Assembly: GCF_010015585.1 (NCBI RefSeq)
Contig: NW_022985068.1
Location: 1,495,406 to 1,559,405 of the forward strand
Length of the DNA stretch: 64,000 nucleotides
Direction of reading: 5' to 3'
From: Eremomyces bilateralis CBS 781.70
Taxonomy: Eukaryota > Ascomycota > Dothideomycetes > Eremomycetales > Eremomycetaceae
Below, in pieces: positions 10,501 through 21,974 of this stretch. Below the pieces are notes generated by a model that ran no database searches, was not told where the DNA came from, and saw nothing but the letters and a program-made list of their open reading frames with translations. The position numbers and the translations under genes were made by a program. Position 1 is the first letter of the stretch; every line of letters starts with the position of its first letter.

Positions 10501-13500
10501 TGTCATGATCGAGACTGAACTATCTAAAGTCTACGAGAAGATGGATCTGACATTGCTCAATCGCTTGCTCAGACTGGTCATGGATCACAACTTGGCGGAC
10601 TACATCACTGCGAAGAACAATGTGCAGCTTAGCTATAAGGATATGAATCATACCAACAGTTATGGTATGATCAGAGGTCTTCAGTTCTCTGCCTTTGTCT
10701 TCCAGTACTATGGTCTTGTGGTCGACTTGCTTTTGCTCGGATTACAGCGAGCCAGCGACTTGGCCGGCCCGCCCCAGAGTCCGAACGATTTCTTGCAGTT
10801 CAAGGATCGTGAGACCGAAACGCGCCACCCAATTCGTCTCTACACCCGATACATCGACAAGATTTGGGTCTTCTTCCGATTTACCGCGGAAGAGTCACGT
10901 GATCTAATCCAGCGATTCCTCACTGAGCAGCCCGATCCGAATTTCGAGAATGTGATCGGGTACAAGAACAAGAAGTGCTGGCCGCGGGACTCCCGCATGA
11001 GGCTCATGAGGCACGATGTCAACTTGGGCCGTGCCGTCTTCTGGGACATGAAGAACCGCTTGCCACGATCTGTCACCACGATCGAATGGGACGACACCTT
11101 TGCCAGTGTGTACAGTCGAGACAACCCGAATTTGTTGTTCTCGATGTCCGGTTTTGAGGTCCGCATCCTTCCGAAGATCCGCAACTTGAGCGACGAGTTT
11201 CCGATTAAGGACAGCGTTTGGGGGCTTGTCGACAATGCGACCAAGGAGCGCACCGCGCACGCCTTCCTGCAGGTCACCGAGGAGGATATTCAGAAGTTCA
11301 ACAATCGCATCCGACAGATCCTCATGTCCTCCGGTTCGACCACATTCACCAAGATTGCCAATAAGTGGAACACCACTCTCATTGCGCTCTTCACCTACTA
11401 CCGTGAGGCTGCTGTGTCGACCGTCAGCCTCCTGGATACGATCGTCAAATGCGAGACAAAGATTCAAACGCGTGTTAAGATCGGCTTGAATTCCAAGATG
11501 CCTTCTCGATTCCCACCAGCCGTCTTCTACACTCCGAAGGAATTGGGCGGACTGGGCATGATTTCTGGCTCGCACATTCTTATCCCTGCCAGCGATCGGA
11601 GATGGTCAGCGCAGACAGATACTGGTGTCACTCATTACCGTGCCGGTATGACCCACGACGAGGAGACACTGATACCGAACATCGCGCGTTATATCATCCC
11701 TTGGGAAGCAGAGTTCATCGATTCGCAACGTGTTTGGACCGAGTACTCCCAGAAGCGGTTGGAAGCGCAACAGCAGAACCGCCGTTTGACACTGGAGGAC
11801 TTGGAAGACAGCTGGGACCGAGGTCTTCCACGTATCAATACTCTCTTCCAGAAAGATCGAAGCACCCTGAGCTTCGACAAGGGTTTCCGGACCCGGTCGG
11901 AGTTCAAGATCTACCAACACATGAAGAGCAATCCATTCTGGTGGACCAGCCAGCGACATGACGGAAAGCTTTGGAACTTGAACGCCTACAGAACCGATGT
12001 CATTCAAGCGCTGGGGGGTGTGGAAACCATCTTGGAACACACTCTCTTCAAAGCAACCGCGTTCCCGTCCTGGGAAGGGTTGTTCTGGGAGAAGGCTTGT
12101 CTCGCGAAGGGGACACAATTACTACGATACGATGGCACCATGATCGCAGTTGAAGACGTGAAAGAAGGCGATGAACTCCTCGGACCCGATGGCGGACCTC
12201 GTCGCGCCTTCAATATCGTCAGCGGCACTGATCGGCTCTACCGGATCAAGATTGGTGGTGGGAAGGAAGATTTGGTCGTCACGCCAAACCATATCTTGGT
12301 TCTTTACCGGGAGAAGACTGATGAGGCAACCTCGGGGACGGACGCCAACCCTGCGGATCGCTTTGAAACCGCCGAGATGACTGCCCTCGAATTCGCATCG
12401 CTCAGTGACAAAGATCGTGACATGCATCGACTTTTCCGTTCTCATGACGATGGAGTCCCATCCTCGGCCCAGATTTTCGGCGTGAACGAAATTTCTCTCG
12501 AGTCGGAAGTCGCGGAGTGGGCCGGGTTCAGGGTTGACCAAGATCAACTCTACCTGCGCCACGACCACCTTGTGCTTCACAACAGTGGTTTCGAAGAGTC
12601 AATGAAGTTCAAGAAGTTGACAAATGCTCAGCGATCCGGTCTAAATCAAATCCCGAATCGCCGTTTCACCTTGTGGTGGTAAGTACCTCCCCCGTCCCCC
12701 CGGTCCCCCTATCCCTTCTAGACAACTATATACTTATTTTTCACTCAGGTCAAGCACTATAAATAGGGCAAACGTGTACGTTGGTTTCCAGGTCCAACTT
12801 GATCTTACGGGAATTTTCTTGCACGGAAAGATCCCAACTTTGAAGATTTCGCTCATCCAGATTTTCCGGGCCCATTTGTGGCAGAAGATCCACGAGTCAG
12901 TTGTCATGGACTTGTGTCAAGTCTTTGACCAAGAGCTCGAGGCCCTTGGGATCGAGACGGTCCAGAAAGAAACGATTCATCCGAGAAAATCGTACAAGAT
13001 GAATAGCTCATGCGCTGATGTTCTCTTATTCTCCACGGGAAGGTGGTCCGTCTCTCCACCCTCCCTACTCTATGACACCAAGGATAGCATGGGACAGGCC
13101 ACTGCGAACAAGTTCTGGATCGATGTGCAACTTCGATATGGTGACTACGACTCTCACGACATCGAACGATACACCCGAGCCAAGTACCTTGACTACACCC
13201 AAGACAGCATGAGTATCTATCCCTCTGGCACTGGGTTGATGGTTGGCATCGACTTGGCTTATAATCTGTACTCTGCATACGGACAGTACTTCCCTGGTCT
13301 GAAGCAATTGGTGCAACAAGCCATGGCGAAGATCATGAAAGCTAACCCAGCCCTCTACGTTCTTCGTGAGCGTATCAGAAAGGGCCTTCAGCTTTATGCG
13401 ACTGAGAGCAGCCAGGAGTTCCTCAATTCTCAGAACTACTCGGAGTTGTTCAGCAACCAGATCCAGCTCTTCATCGACGACACCAACGTGTACCGTGTCA

Positions 13501-15146
13501 CCATCCACAAGACCTTCGAAGGCAATCTGACAACGAAGCCGATCAACGGTGCCATTTTCATCTTCAACCCGCGAACTGGACAGCTCTTCCTCAAGATTAT
13601 TCATACGAGCGTTTGGGCCGGTCAGAAACGTTTGGGCCAGCTTGCGAAGTGGAAGACCGCCGAAGAAGTCGCTGCGCTTATCCGCTCTTTGCCGGTAGAG
13701 GAACAACCTAAGCAACTGATCGTCACCAGAAAGGGGTTGCTCGATCCTTTGGAGGTTCACCTGCTCGATTTCCCAAATATCTCGATCCGTGCCTCGGAGC
13801 TTCAGCTGCCGTTCCAAGCCGCCATGAAAGTCGAGAAGCTCGGAGATATGATTTTGAGGGCGACGGAACCTCAGATGGTTCTATTCAACCTTTACGACGA
13901 GTGGCTCAAGTCCATTTCATCCTACACAGCTTTCTCGCGCTTGATTCTCATCCTTCGCGCTCTTCACATCAACCCGGACAAGACCAAGCTGCTCCTCCGT
14001 CCGGACAAAACGGTCATCACTCAAGAACATCACATCTGGCCGTCGCTGTCGGATGAGGACTGGATCAAGGTTGAAACGCAGCTGCGCGATCTCATTCTGA
14101 ATGACTATGGAAAGAAGAACAACGTCAACACCTCGAGCTTGACTAGCTCCGAAGTACGAGACATCATCCTTGGTATGGAGATCAGCGCCCCGAGTCTGCA
14201 ACGCCAGCAAGCCGCGGAAATCGACAAGCAGCAGCAAGACCAGCAACAGCTTACAGCTGTTACGACCCGTACTCAGAATGTGCACGGCGAGGACATCGTT
14301 GTCACCACCACTTCACAGTACGAACAAGCAGCATTCGCATCGAAGACCGAGTGGCGGACCCGAGCGATCGCCACCTCGAACCTGAGGACCCGCGCCAACA
14401 ACATCTACATCTCATCCGAAGATGTAAAGGAGGAAGATCATTTTACATATATCATGCCAAAGAACGTCTTGAAGCGGTTCATCGCCATCGCCGACTTGCG
14501 AGTTCAGGTGGCCGGCTATATCTACGGATCGTCGCCGAAAGACAACGACCAAATCAAGGAGATCCACACTATTGTCATGATCCCGCAAGTCGGCAACACC
14601 CGTGACGTCCAGCTTCCTCGCTTCCTTCCAGAACATGAGTACCTCCAGAACATGGAGCCGCTGGGCATCATCCATACGGTGTCCGGCAACGAAAGCGCCT
14701 ACATGACCGCCAGCGACGTCACCCAGCACGCTCGGTTGATGAGCGCGCACAACTCCTGGGACAAGAAGACCGTCACCATGACCGTCTCCTTCACCCCGGG
14801 CTCCGTCTCCCTCTCCGCGTGGGCGCTCACGCCCCAAGGCTACAAGTGGGGCGCCGAGAACAAAGACCTGTCCTCCGACCAGCCCGCCGGGTTCAGCACC
14901 TCGTTCGGCGACAAGTGCCAGCTCCTCCTCAGCGACCGGATCAAGGGCTATTTCCTGGTGCCGGAGACCAACGTGTGGAACTACAGCTTCATGGGCAGCG
15001 CCTTCGGAGACGCGGAGCGGAAGCCGGTGCATGTGAAGATCGATACGCCGGCGCGGTTCTACGATGATTTGCATCGGCCATTGCATTTCCAGAACTTTGC
15101 GGAGCTGGAAGACGTGTGGGTGGATCGGAGTGATAACTTTGCTTAA
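7508..15146 (+). CDS. prp8: Pre-mRNA splicing factor PRP8 with in-frame mini-intein
   Basis: Core U5 snRNP protein at the catalytic centre of the spliceosome. Model: 7508-12678 and 12749-15146, precursor about 2522 aa; removal of the 162-aa intein leaves about 2360 aa, normal for Prp8. Seen: Pro-rich start ([18 protein letters not shown]), then near-continuous similarity to human and yeast Prp8 through the N-terminal, reverse-transcriptase-like, linker and endonuclease-like regions; after the intron come the RNase H-like segment ([20 protein letters not shown]) and the C-terminal Jab1/MPN domain (from about ITYIMPKN-like sequence at 14446). The single 70-nt intron lies just downstream of the intein, in the codon for the second Trp of LWW. 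After splicing the protein reads [12 protein letters not shown] where orthologues usually have [12 protein letters not shown]. The enormous open exon and lack of breaks argue that the gene is functional. Confidence 0.97.
12098..12583 (+). other. PRP8 mini-intein (162 aa, no homing endonuclease)
   Basis: A self-splicing protein element inside Prp8, residues 1531-1692 of the precursor. It interrupts the conserved extein sequence [16 protein letters not shown] between Ala1530 and Ser1693. Splicing blocks are visible: block [14 protein letters not shown] with nucleophile Cys1; block [13 protein letters not shown] with the T-x-N-H signature; block [15 protein letters not shown]; block G ending His-Asn followed by extein Ser+1. 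Only about 60 residues lie between the N- and C-terminal splicing blocks and none resembles the LAGLIDADG endonuclease found in longer PRP8 inteins, so it should be unable to home. The insertion site is the usual fungal PRP8 intein site. All catalytic residues are present, so it is predicted to be active. Confidence 0.95.
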
Positions 15147-15431
15147 ATGGGATGCGCGGATGGATCGTGGCGTTCAAAACCGGGTGCATAATGGTCGATC
15201 TTTGGATGAGATTGACTCGGGAACAAGCATGTATAGTATTCCGTTCAGTGCAATAAATAGTAATGCAATGACAGTTCAGTGTCCAACTCCGGTGTTTGTC
15301 ATTTTGAAATATAGTACCCAACCCATTTAGAACATAAGCTGCCGAAACGCTCCTCGCAACCAGCCTTTACACCTTCGTGCTACTGACCCAAGGCAACAAT
15401 GGCAAATATCCCAAAGTTCCAACAAAACATT

Positions 15432-16609
15432 TTATGTCAAGGTGTATCCACCATCGACACGAAGATCGGCACCCGTAACGTAACCGCTCGCATCGCTAGC
15501 AAGGAACGTGACCGCTCCCATGAGATCCACCGGTCGGCCCATCTTCCCCACCGGGATAAGTGACGTCCATTTCTTGTGGAGATCCGGGTTGTCGTCCAGG
15601 ATCTTCTGCGTCCTATCCAGCAAGTCAGCATTTACCAACGGAAGTCAGGAACGGAAAAAACTCACAATGCTGTCAGCATGTATCCCGGGCTGATGCAGTT
15701 GACTCGGATCCCCTTCTCGGCCCACTCGACCGCCAAACTCGACGCAAGATGTCTGACCGCCGCCTTCGCGGCGTTATACGGCGCCTGTGGCTGCGGAACA
15801 TTCACGATCGCACCGCTCATGCTGCCGATGAATATGATGCTTCCTTTGGCATCCCGCTCCATCAAATGGCGTGCGATCCCCGTAGCGAACAGATACGTCC
15901 CATCCACATTGACGGACCAAAGCTTCCTCATCCGATCAATCGGATACTGCTCCGCCGGGAAATTCTCCGTAAACCCAGCCGACGTGACCAGCACATCCAC
16001 CTTGCCGTGTGCCTTCACCACATCATCGATACAGCTCGTGACGGAGTCTGGGTCCGCGACGTCCGCGAAATGCGCCGTGACCTTCGGCGGCGGGTCGGAC
16101 GGGTCGTTCTCCCGCTTGAACGTCTCCCGCAGCTGCGCGGCCGATCGCTGCGCTTCTTCGAGGTTCAGGTCGACGAGTGCGACGTCCGCGCCGCTCTCGA
16201 TCAGGCCTTGGGCCATGATCATCCCCAGACCGCGGGCGCCGCCAGTCACGATGGCGACGTGGTTCTCGAGGGTGAAGCTGGCTAGGGTTCGCTTGTAGTG
16301 CATGCCTCCTCGTCCATGCACCGGCTTGCTGTGTGGAAGGTCGCCTTCTTCAGGGTATTCGACGACGACGCTTGGGTCGGTTCGGGCGAATTGACCTTCG
16401 TGGTCGCCGGAGGAGCCGGGATTCGTCCCGGTGGTGTAGTCGGCGCCATCTGGGGGCGGTTTCGGTTCATCTTTTCGTAGGAAGGTGGTGTTGGTGAATG
16501 GACGGGTGGCGTTTAGGGGTGAAGGCTGGCATCGTGAGGCAACATTAGCGATATGTGAGGGTCGGGTAGTCAAGGCTTTGGAGATGGTCTTCCTAAACAC
16601 GGTAGACAT
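15432..16609 (-). CDS. Short-chain dehydrogenase/reductase, polyol dehydrogenase-like
   Basis: NAD(P)-dependent oxidoreductase of the classical SDR family, most like fungal D-arabinitol/sorbitol-type dehydrogenases. The exact substrate is not determined by sequence. Model on the minus strand: 15666-16609 and 15432-15612, about 374 aa. The first ~110 residues are an extra N-terminal region, Arg/Ser/Thr-rich at the start (MSTVFRKTISKALTTRP), which looks like a mitochondrial targeting peptide. Then come the Rossmann motif TGGARGLG at about 122-129, an Asp ending beta-2 (ALVDLN), suggesting NAD preference, the catalytic Ser in GSMSG, and Tyr278-x3-Lys282 (YNAAK). The C-terminal RVDGGYTLT is typical. 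The 53-nt intron is 15613-15665. A purine-rich tract on the plus strand (C/T-rich in the sense of this gene) lies just upstream. Confidence 0.9.
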
Positions 16610-16621
16610 GGCGGGGTTTCG

Positions 16622-16698
16622 AGTATAGGGAGTGGGAAGGATAGGATAGGAGTAGGAAGGATGGCTGTAGGGAGGATGGGAGTGGGAAGGATAGAATT
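16622..16698 (-). promoter_or_regulatory. C/T-rich imperfect repeat upstream of the SDR gene
   Basis: The plus strand repeats variants of GGGAGTGGGAAGGATAG for about 75 bp directly upstream of the SDR start codon. Read on the gene's strand it is a polypyrimidine stretch, a common element of fungal core promoters and 5' leaders. Function is inferred from position only. Confidence 0.5.
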
Positions 16699-16871
16699 AT
16701 GTCTCCTACGCCTGAAATGATGTGAAAGAGATGAAACCGAGTAGGACAAGCACGTCAGGAGTTCACTTATCAATGCAGAATTGCCGATCTTAAAAAGAAA
16801 GCTGAACTGAAGGATTACCCTTTTCCCACAATTGATCCGCCTTTCCGATTGAAGACTCTTCCGCTGCAGCG

Positions 16872-16964
16872 ATTGCATTCAACCATTTGCCTTTGCATAA
16901 AAATTGCATTCAACCGTTTGCCTCGTCATTCGCAGCTATTACTTGAACTATGACTTGAACTATG
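16872..16964. repeat. Short direct repeats in the SDR / inositol phosphatase intergenic region
   Basis: A 21-bp unit beginning ATTGCATTCAACC occurs at 16872 and 16903 with one mismatch. A perfect 12-bp tandem duplication, ACTTGAACTATG, lies at 16941-16952 and 16953-16964. Both sit in the divergent promoter region between the SDR gene and the Inp54-like gene. Confidence 0.8.
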
Positions 16965-17216
16965 ACATCAGCATAAACGCGTCTTACGGCGCTCAGGGGT
17001 CCATCGGTTCCACCTTCTCTCGTGTTTCCTCATCGTCTAAGACAGTCTAGGCGAATGAATTGTTGTCGCTGTTGATCTTCACTTTGTTCTTTTTCGTGCT
17101 AATTACATGTCTCAAACCTCCTGAAAAGACGGTCAACCGTCAATCTGTCAAAGTGCTGTTCCTCTCAATCCATCGTGAAACCTCCATCAGGTGGACCAGA
17201 GGAGTATCCGTGCAAA

Positions 17217-18698
17217 ATGCCCTCCCTCCGAATCCTCCTGCTCACCTTCAATTGTGCCCGCAACTTCGTAGACCCTGAGATCCTGGCCACTGATATACTT
17301 GATGCCATACCCGAAACCCCGACGTCGAAGGCAAGCAGAATCATCCCCGATGTTATTGCCGTCTCCTTACAGGAGGTGGCTCCCATCGCATACGCTTTCC
17401 TAGGCGGTCCATATCTCACCCCGTACCTAGCTCGAGTGGGGGCTGCCGTCCACCTCGCCTCCGAACGGTACGCGGAAACACACCAGGAGCGACAGACCGA
17501 CAATGTCGCGCCCGAGGATTGGATCTATACGAATGTTATCACCAAGAACGTGGGATTAACCGCGTTGATGATATTTGCCAGGAGAAAAGTCGCGGATTCC
17601 ATCTGCTGGATTACTTGGGGCAGCGCGGGGGTGGGGGTCGGCGGCATGGGCAACAAAGGAGCGGTGGGGATCCGACTTGGGTTTGATGCCGTGAAAGTCA
17701 AGCAGTCCGTGAAAGACTGGTACGTGAAATGGATCGGGCCCGCGGGGAGGGCTCAGCGGAAACGGAAACTGAGGGACGAAGACAGCGGGGTTTCGGTGCT
17801 CGAGGTCACTTTCGTCGCGGTCCACCTCGCCCCGAACGCTGGGAATGTTGAGAGGCGGAACCAGGACTGGGAGAACATTGTTCGGAATCTGGTTTTCCTA
17901 CCGGAGGAGGCATTTGTCCCTAATACTGACGAGCCCTTTGGTATTGCCAAAGATACGCCCAGACCGAAGCTAAACTTCAGTGAGACGTCCGTAACTGAAC
18001 GTCCGTGGTCAGGTATATACGGCAAAAATGACTCCTCAGAAACCTCTGCCGCTCTCCATTTTGTCTTTGGCGATCTGAACTATCGTACTGGGGATGAAGA
18101 TCCCGATCCGGACTCGTATATGGCCTTCCCTCAGCCAACACAGGATATCTCCTCCCTTCTCCATTACTCTCGCCTCCTCACAAAAGACCAATTGAACGCA
18201 GAACGCGCGGAAAATCGCACCCTCCATAGCTTCGAAGAGCTGGACGTTACTTTCCCCCCAACGTACAAGTACGATCCCAACCAGCACTGGCCCGGCTACG
18301 AAAATGGGCTCCGCGTGCCGAACACCACGGGCTGGCTCTGGGAGGCAACCCGATGGCCATCATGGTGCGACCGGATCCTTTTTCTGCCTCAGGAACCGCT
18401 CACGGTTGAGAAATACGTCTCTCTCCCCGTCCAACCGACTTCCGACCACCGACCTGTCGCTCTCTCGGCAACCGTGAACTTGAGCAAGACGCTGGGCAAA
18501 GCGATGGAGGTCCAGGAGGGGCCATTTCCTCTCAATCCGGATTGGGAAGGGAGAAGACGCGATGCCCGGATGAAGGAGGTGGTCGTCGGTGGGCTCTCCT
18601 GGTTCGTGTTGACGACGGAGGGGCGCATTTGGTTTTCAGGTCTGACTATCGGTGGTCTGGCGACACTGTTTGCGATCATCGCCTTGCTTAAAGTTTGA
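17217..18698 (+). CDS. Inp54-like inositol polyphosphate 5-phosphatase, tail-anchored
   Basis: Endonuclease/exonuclease/phosphatase-fold enzyme predicted to remove the 5-phosphate of phosphoinositides such as PI(4,5)P2. Single exon, 493 aa from the ATG at 17217; an in-frame GTG upstream at 17175 is not used here. Seen: LTFNCARN start; SLQEVAP metal site; GGMGNKGAVGIRL; VAVHLAPNAGNVERRNQDW; HFVFGDLNYR; WPSWCDRILF; and TSDHRPVAL, the family motifs in order. The last ~22 residues (IWFSGLTIGGLATLFAIIALLKV region) form one hydrophobic helix at the extreme C-terminus, so the protein should be a tail-anchored ER membrane protein like yeast Inp54. Other 5-phosphatases (synaptojanin or OCRL type) carry Sac1 or RhoGAP domains, absent here. 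Confidence 0.9.
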   Translation: MPSLRILLLTFNCARNFVDPEILATDILDAIPETPTSKASRIIPDVIAVSLQEVAPIAYAFLGGPYLTPYLARVGAAVHLASERYAETHQERQTDNVAPEDWIYTNVITKNVGLTALMIFARRKVADSICWITWGSAGVGVGGMGNKGAVGIRLGFDAVKVKQSVKDWYVKWIGPAGRAQRKRKLRDEDSGVSVLEVTFVAVHLAPNAGNVERRNQDWENIVRNLVFLPEEAFVPNTDEPFGIAKDTPRPKLNFSETSVTERPWSGIYGKNDSSETSAALHFVFGDLNYRTGDEDPDPDSYMAFPQPTQDISSLLHYSRLLTKDQLNAERAENRTLHSFEELDVTFPPTYKYDPNQHWPGYENGLRVPNTTGWLWEATRWPSWCDRILFLPQEPLTVEKYVSLPVQPTSDHRPVALSATVNLSKTLGKAMEVQEGPFPLNPDWEGRRRDARMKEVVVGGLSWFVLTTEGRIWFSGLTIGGLATLFAIIALLKV

Positions 18699-18947
18699 AG
18701 CGGTTCTAGCGAAGGCGATGCAGGCGTTCATGAGCGATTATCCATGATTACGTATTCACGACAGTGTTTTTGGTATTCAAAGCCAGGCGTTCATGTTAAA
18801 TGAGCAATAGAGATTGCCGATGCCGCTGTATATTCAAAAGGCTGTATATATACCATGGGAATCGTTAGAAAATCTACCTGTACAACCCAAAGAGCGGCCG
18901 CCCTTCCATGCAGTCCCATTTACGCCATCCCAAAATGCATATCAAGT

Positions 18948-20406
18948 TCAAAACCCGTCCACCGCACTCCGAATCTTCCCCTGTAATTCCCTCTCCACGT
19001 CCCCAACATCTGCTTCCTTCAGACGGCTACCTCCCTTCCCCGGCACCTTGAGCTCCCACCCCCCCTCTCGTTTCCGCCCCGTAAGATTCCCGCACTCATA
19101 CCGCACCCGGCCTGTCGTACACCGATTATTCCCGAACGACCTGTCACCGATACTCTGGTGAATCATCTCGTTAGTCGGACCCATCCGCGACAGGGGACGT
19201 CGCGGCCCCGTTCCAGCCATCGCCTCCGCCGCTTTCTTGAAAAACGACTTCGCCCCGCTCTCCCCCGAATCCGTCGCGCCATGGATCGTCCACCACGGCG
19301 TCTGGCCTCCGTCCTCCGATGCAAAATACGGATCATACAACGTCTTCCGCAACAGGTACTTCTGATCGAAGGCCAGCAACCGCGTCTTCGAGCACTCCGA
19401 GATCATCCACGCGAACGCAATATCGCTCAACCGATGATCGTCCCGCCCGCCTCCCACGTCTGTATGCACGCCCGAGAACCACACCTGCTTCAATACCGGC
19501 GTCCTCCCTCCCTCCTCGATCTTCGGCAACGTCCACATCGTCGGCTCGAACGCCTTCCGCCGCTCGTCCAGCGCCAGCGCATGGAACCCGTACTGGATGG
19601 GCGTCGGGATCTCCGTGTCGCAGAACTCAATGCGCTCCTGGTCGAAGCGGAACCCCAGCGCCTTGAACATTACGAGCCAGTTCGCCACCCACGGCTTGTG
19701 GAACCCGACCGTGTCCCACACCCCCACGATCCGCACCGCCTGCGCCGCTGACAAGGAGATCTGGTCCTTCCCGAGGCTGCGCATCAGCTCGCGCGCCTGC
19801 TGCTTGGCCTCAGACGACTCGCTGCGCCGCGCGTTGCGGAAGGAGTAGTACGTGTTGTACAACTTGGGGAAGCTGTCCATCCCCCGCTTGGTGAGGAGGC
19901 CCGTCTCGGCGACCAGGCTGGCGATGGCGCGCGCCGTGTATGCGCCGCGGCTAAAGCCGAAGAAGTAGATGGAGTCGCCTTCGTCGTAGTTGTGCGCGAG
20001 GAAGGAGTAGCCGGCACGGACGTTAGCAGAGACGCCGAGGCCAAGGACCCCTTTCGATTGTTAGTGAAGCTCGAGTTTGCAGCGGACCTAACGTACCTCC
20101 GAATAACGAGTCCATCAACCCCGTCCCCACGCCTTTCTGATAGTAAACGATCTGCTCGAGCTCTTCCCCACTCTCGTCGAACCCGTATTTGCTCAGAGCG
20201 CGAGCGAATCGAGTGACATTTGATGGGTATTCTCCCGCTGACGGCTCTGTTGAATCTTGCCATGTGCCATCGCACAATACAATCAATCTCTTTCGATTCC
20301 TTGACCGTGGGGTGTTCTTCCCCTTCGTCAATGACGGGCTATCCAGCGAGTCATTTGTCTTGATGGTCATCCCGGTATCCACCCGGGGGGGGTTTCCATT
20401 TTCCAT
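18948..20406 (-). CDS. DUF2235 alpha/beta-hydrolase-like protein
   Basis: Model on the minus strand: 20097-20406 and 18948-20050, about 470 aa, with a 46-nt intron at 20051-20096. The start MENGNPPRVD is chosen because the domain begins soon after. Seen: RLIVLCDGTWQDS (beta-strand plus Asp), NVTRFARAL, YYQKGVGTG, IYFFGFSRGAYTARA (nucleophile-elbow G-x-S-x-G), and a late VWFSGVHTDVGGG segment holding the probable acid/His residues. This is the DUF2235 domain, shared with bacterial Tle1-type phospholipases. Fungal members have no fixed substrate that I know of, so lipase or esterase activity is only a possibility. No signal peptide or membrane segment was seen, so it is probably cytosolic. Confidence 0.88.
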
Positions 20407-21974
20407 GGCTATGGCAGAGAGCGCAAAGGAATGGCGGTGGCAGTCTAAGGGGGCTTTTCGACGATTGCGGCAATAGGAGAACTTCGGAGACCACGCAATA
20501 ACACCCGATGCTCTATATATAAACAACTCGCAAAAGATAATAAAGATATTTGATATGACTCCAAATCTCCAAAAGCCCCAAACGCGGATGCACACCCCTA
20601 TTTGAATCCTACCGATCATGACGCTTAAAGTATCCCCCCTCGACGCCCCAGCCCATCGCTGATCCTTCCTTCAGCCTTGCGAGACTTAGGCTCCTCATCC
20701 TTGCCCGATATACTAAAACGATAAGTTAGACTGACGCCAACACTGCGACCCTGCAGCGGTCAAGCCCGCCGTTCGGATGGCCGGATGGCCCGACGTGCGA
20801 GCTGACGGCCGCCCAGCGACCAGCGCACGGGATTCGTCGAGAAACGAAAGATGAGCGAGGAAGTTGGGGTCATGGCGGTCAGTGCAGCTATGGATGGTGG
20901 CGCAGACTAGGTGCACGTCCTTTTGTTATTCTCACGTTGCAGTCAGCATTCTGGGTTGACCGAATTGGAACATGCGGATTGCGGGATCGACATGGACTGG
21001 TGGAATGGAGGGGTTCGGGGTTGGAGATCGATGGGGAGGTGACGCAACAGGTTGGGTCCAGTTGGATACCGGACTTCGGTTGGACCGACTTCTGGAATCT
21101 GGATGGAGATAGGGCCGATATGTAGTACACACTGGGCGATATCTGGAGCATTACCGATATTCGGAAAGGTTATAAAGGTTATAAATGGGATTTGGTTATT
21201 TGGGTCACCATTCCTTTGACTGGGGCGGATGTGTGGTGGGCAGTGCATATCAGTAAGATATTTGATATCCCACATCCATGATATCGGATTTATTAATTAG
21301 TCGTTGTTTGGATATCGATTGGTACTTCCGGTAAGGCCATCTTCCCCGTCAAGTTTATCCACATGGCATATATGTTGTACGTGAACTGTTAGATGACCAA
21401 ATATCAGACATCTCCTAGACATCACGGAAGGACTATTCTAGTCGTGCTCGTGACATGGTGACATTATTAAGGTCTCGTTCTACCTTGACTCAGCGAAGGG
21501 CAAACCGACTCGGCTATCGCGAGATCGACATTTAAGTGTCCATCTTCAACTCAGTATTCCCAGTCACTAAGAATATGCCTTGCCAATTGCCACACCTAAT
21601 ACCTCATTACTCATACCACATATATATATATATTACCCCTCTGGTTGGCGGGCAGATGATCACCGGCCACACAAATCCTTCCCTGGTGTGTGACTTTGAG
21701 ATGATCAATCCATTTCGGATGACTGGTGAAGAGTATGTCGTCATAAAGCGAAATATCTGAAATGCTTGAGACTATCATAATTCTTTCCGCTATATGTTCC
21801 ATCTCATATTCCGTGAGCTCGAAACGCAACAGGAGAACTGCCAAGTAAATGCCATCGATATCCGTATAGTGCTCCGATACATGTACTCCAACAAAATGCG
21901 CGCTATGCGAGTAGGCTACACCTTTCCATCCCATCCAAACGCCAATTAAGATGCGATATCTCCGTCTTCTCCCA
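20407..21974. other. Intergenic region with AT-rich microsatellite
   Basis: About 1.57 kb between the DUF2235 gene promoter (left) and the 3' end of the Whi5-like gene (right). It holds a (TA)n run at about 21619-21634 and several GATAT-rich stretches near 21100-21330. Open frames of 62-129 codons overlap on both strands without codon or domain support. No gene called. Confidence 0.4.

Noticed and set aside
18948-20406. DUF2235 gene as a bacterial-type secretion effector acquired by transfer
   Set aside because: The gene has a fungal intron, and DUF2235 proteins are widespread in fungi; no sign of recent transfer.
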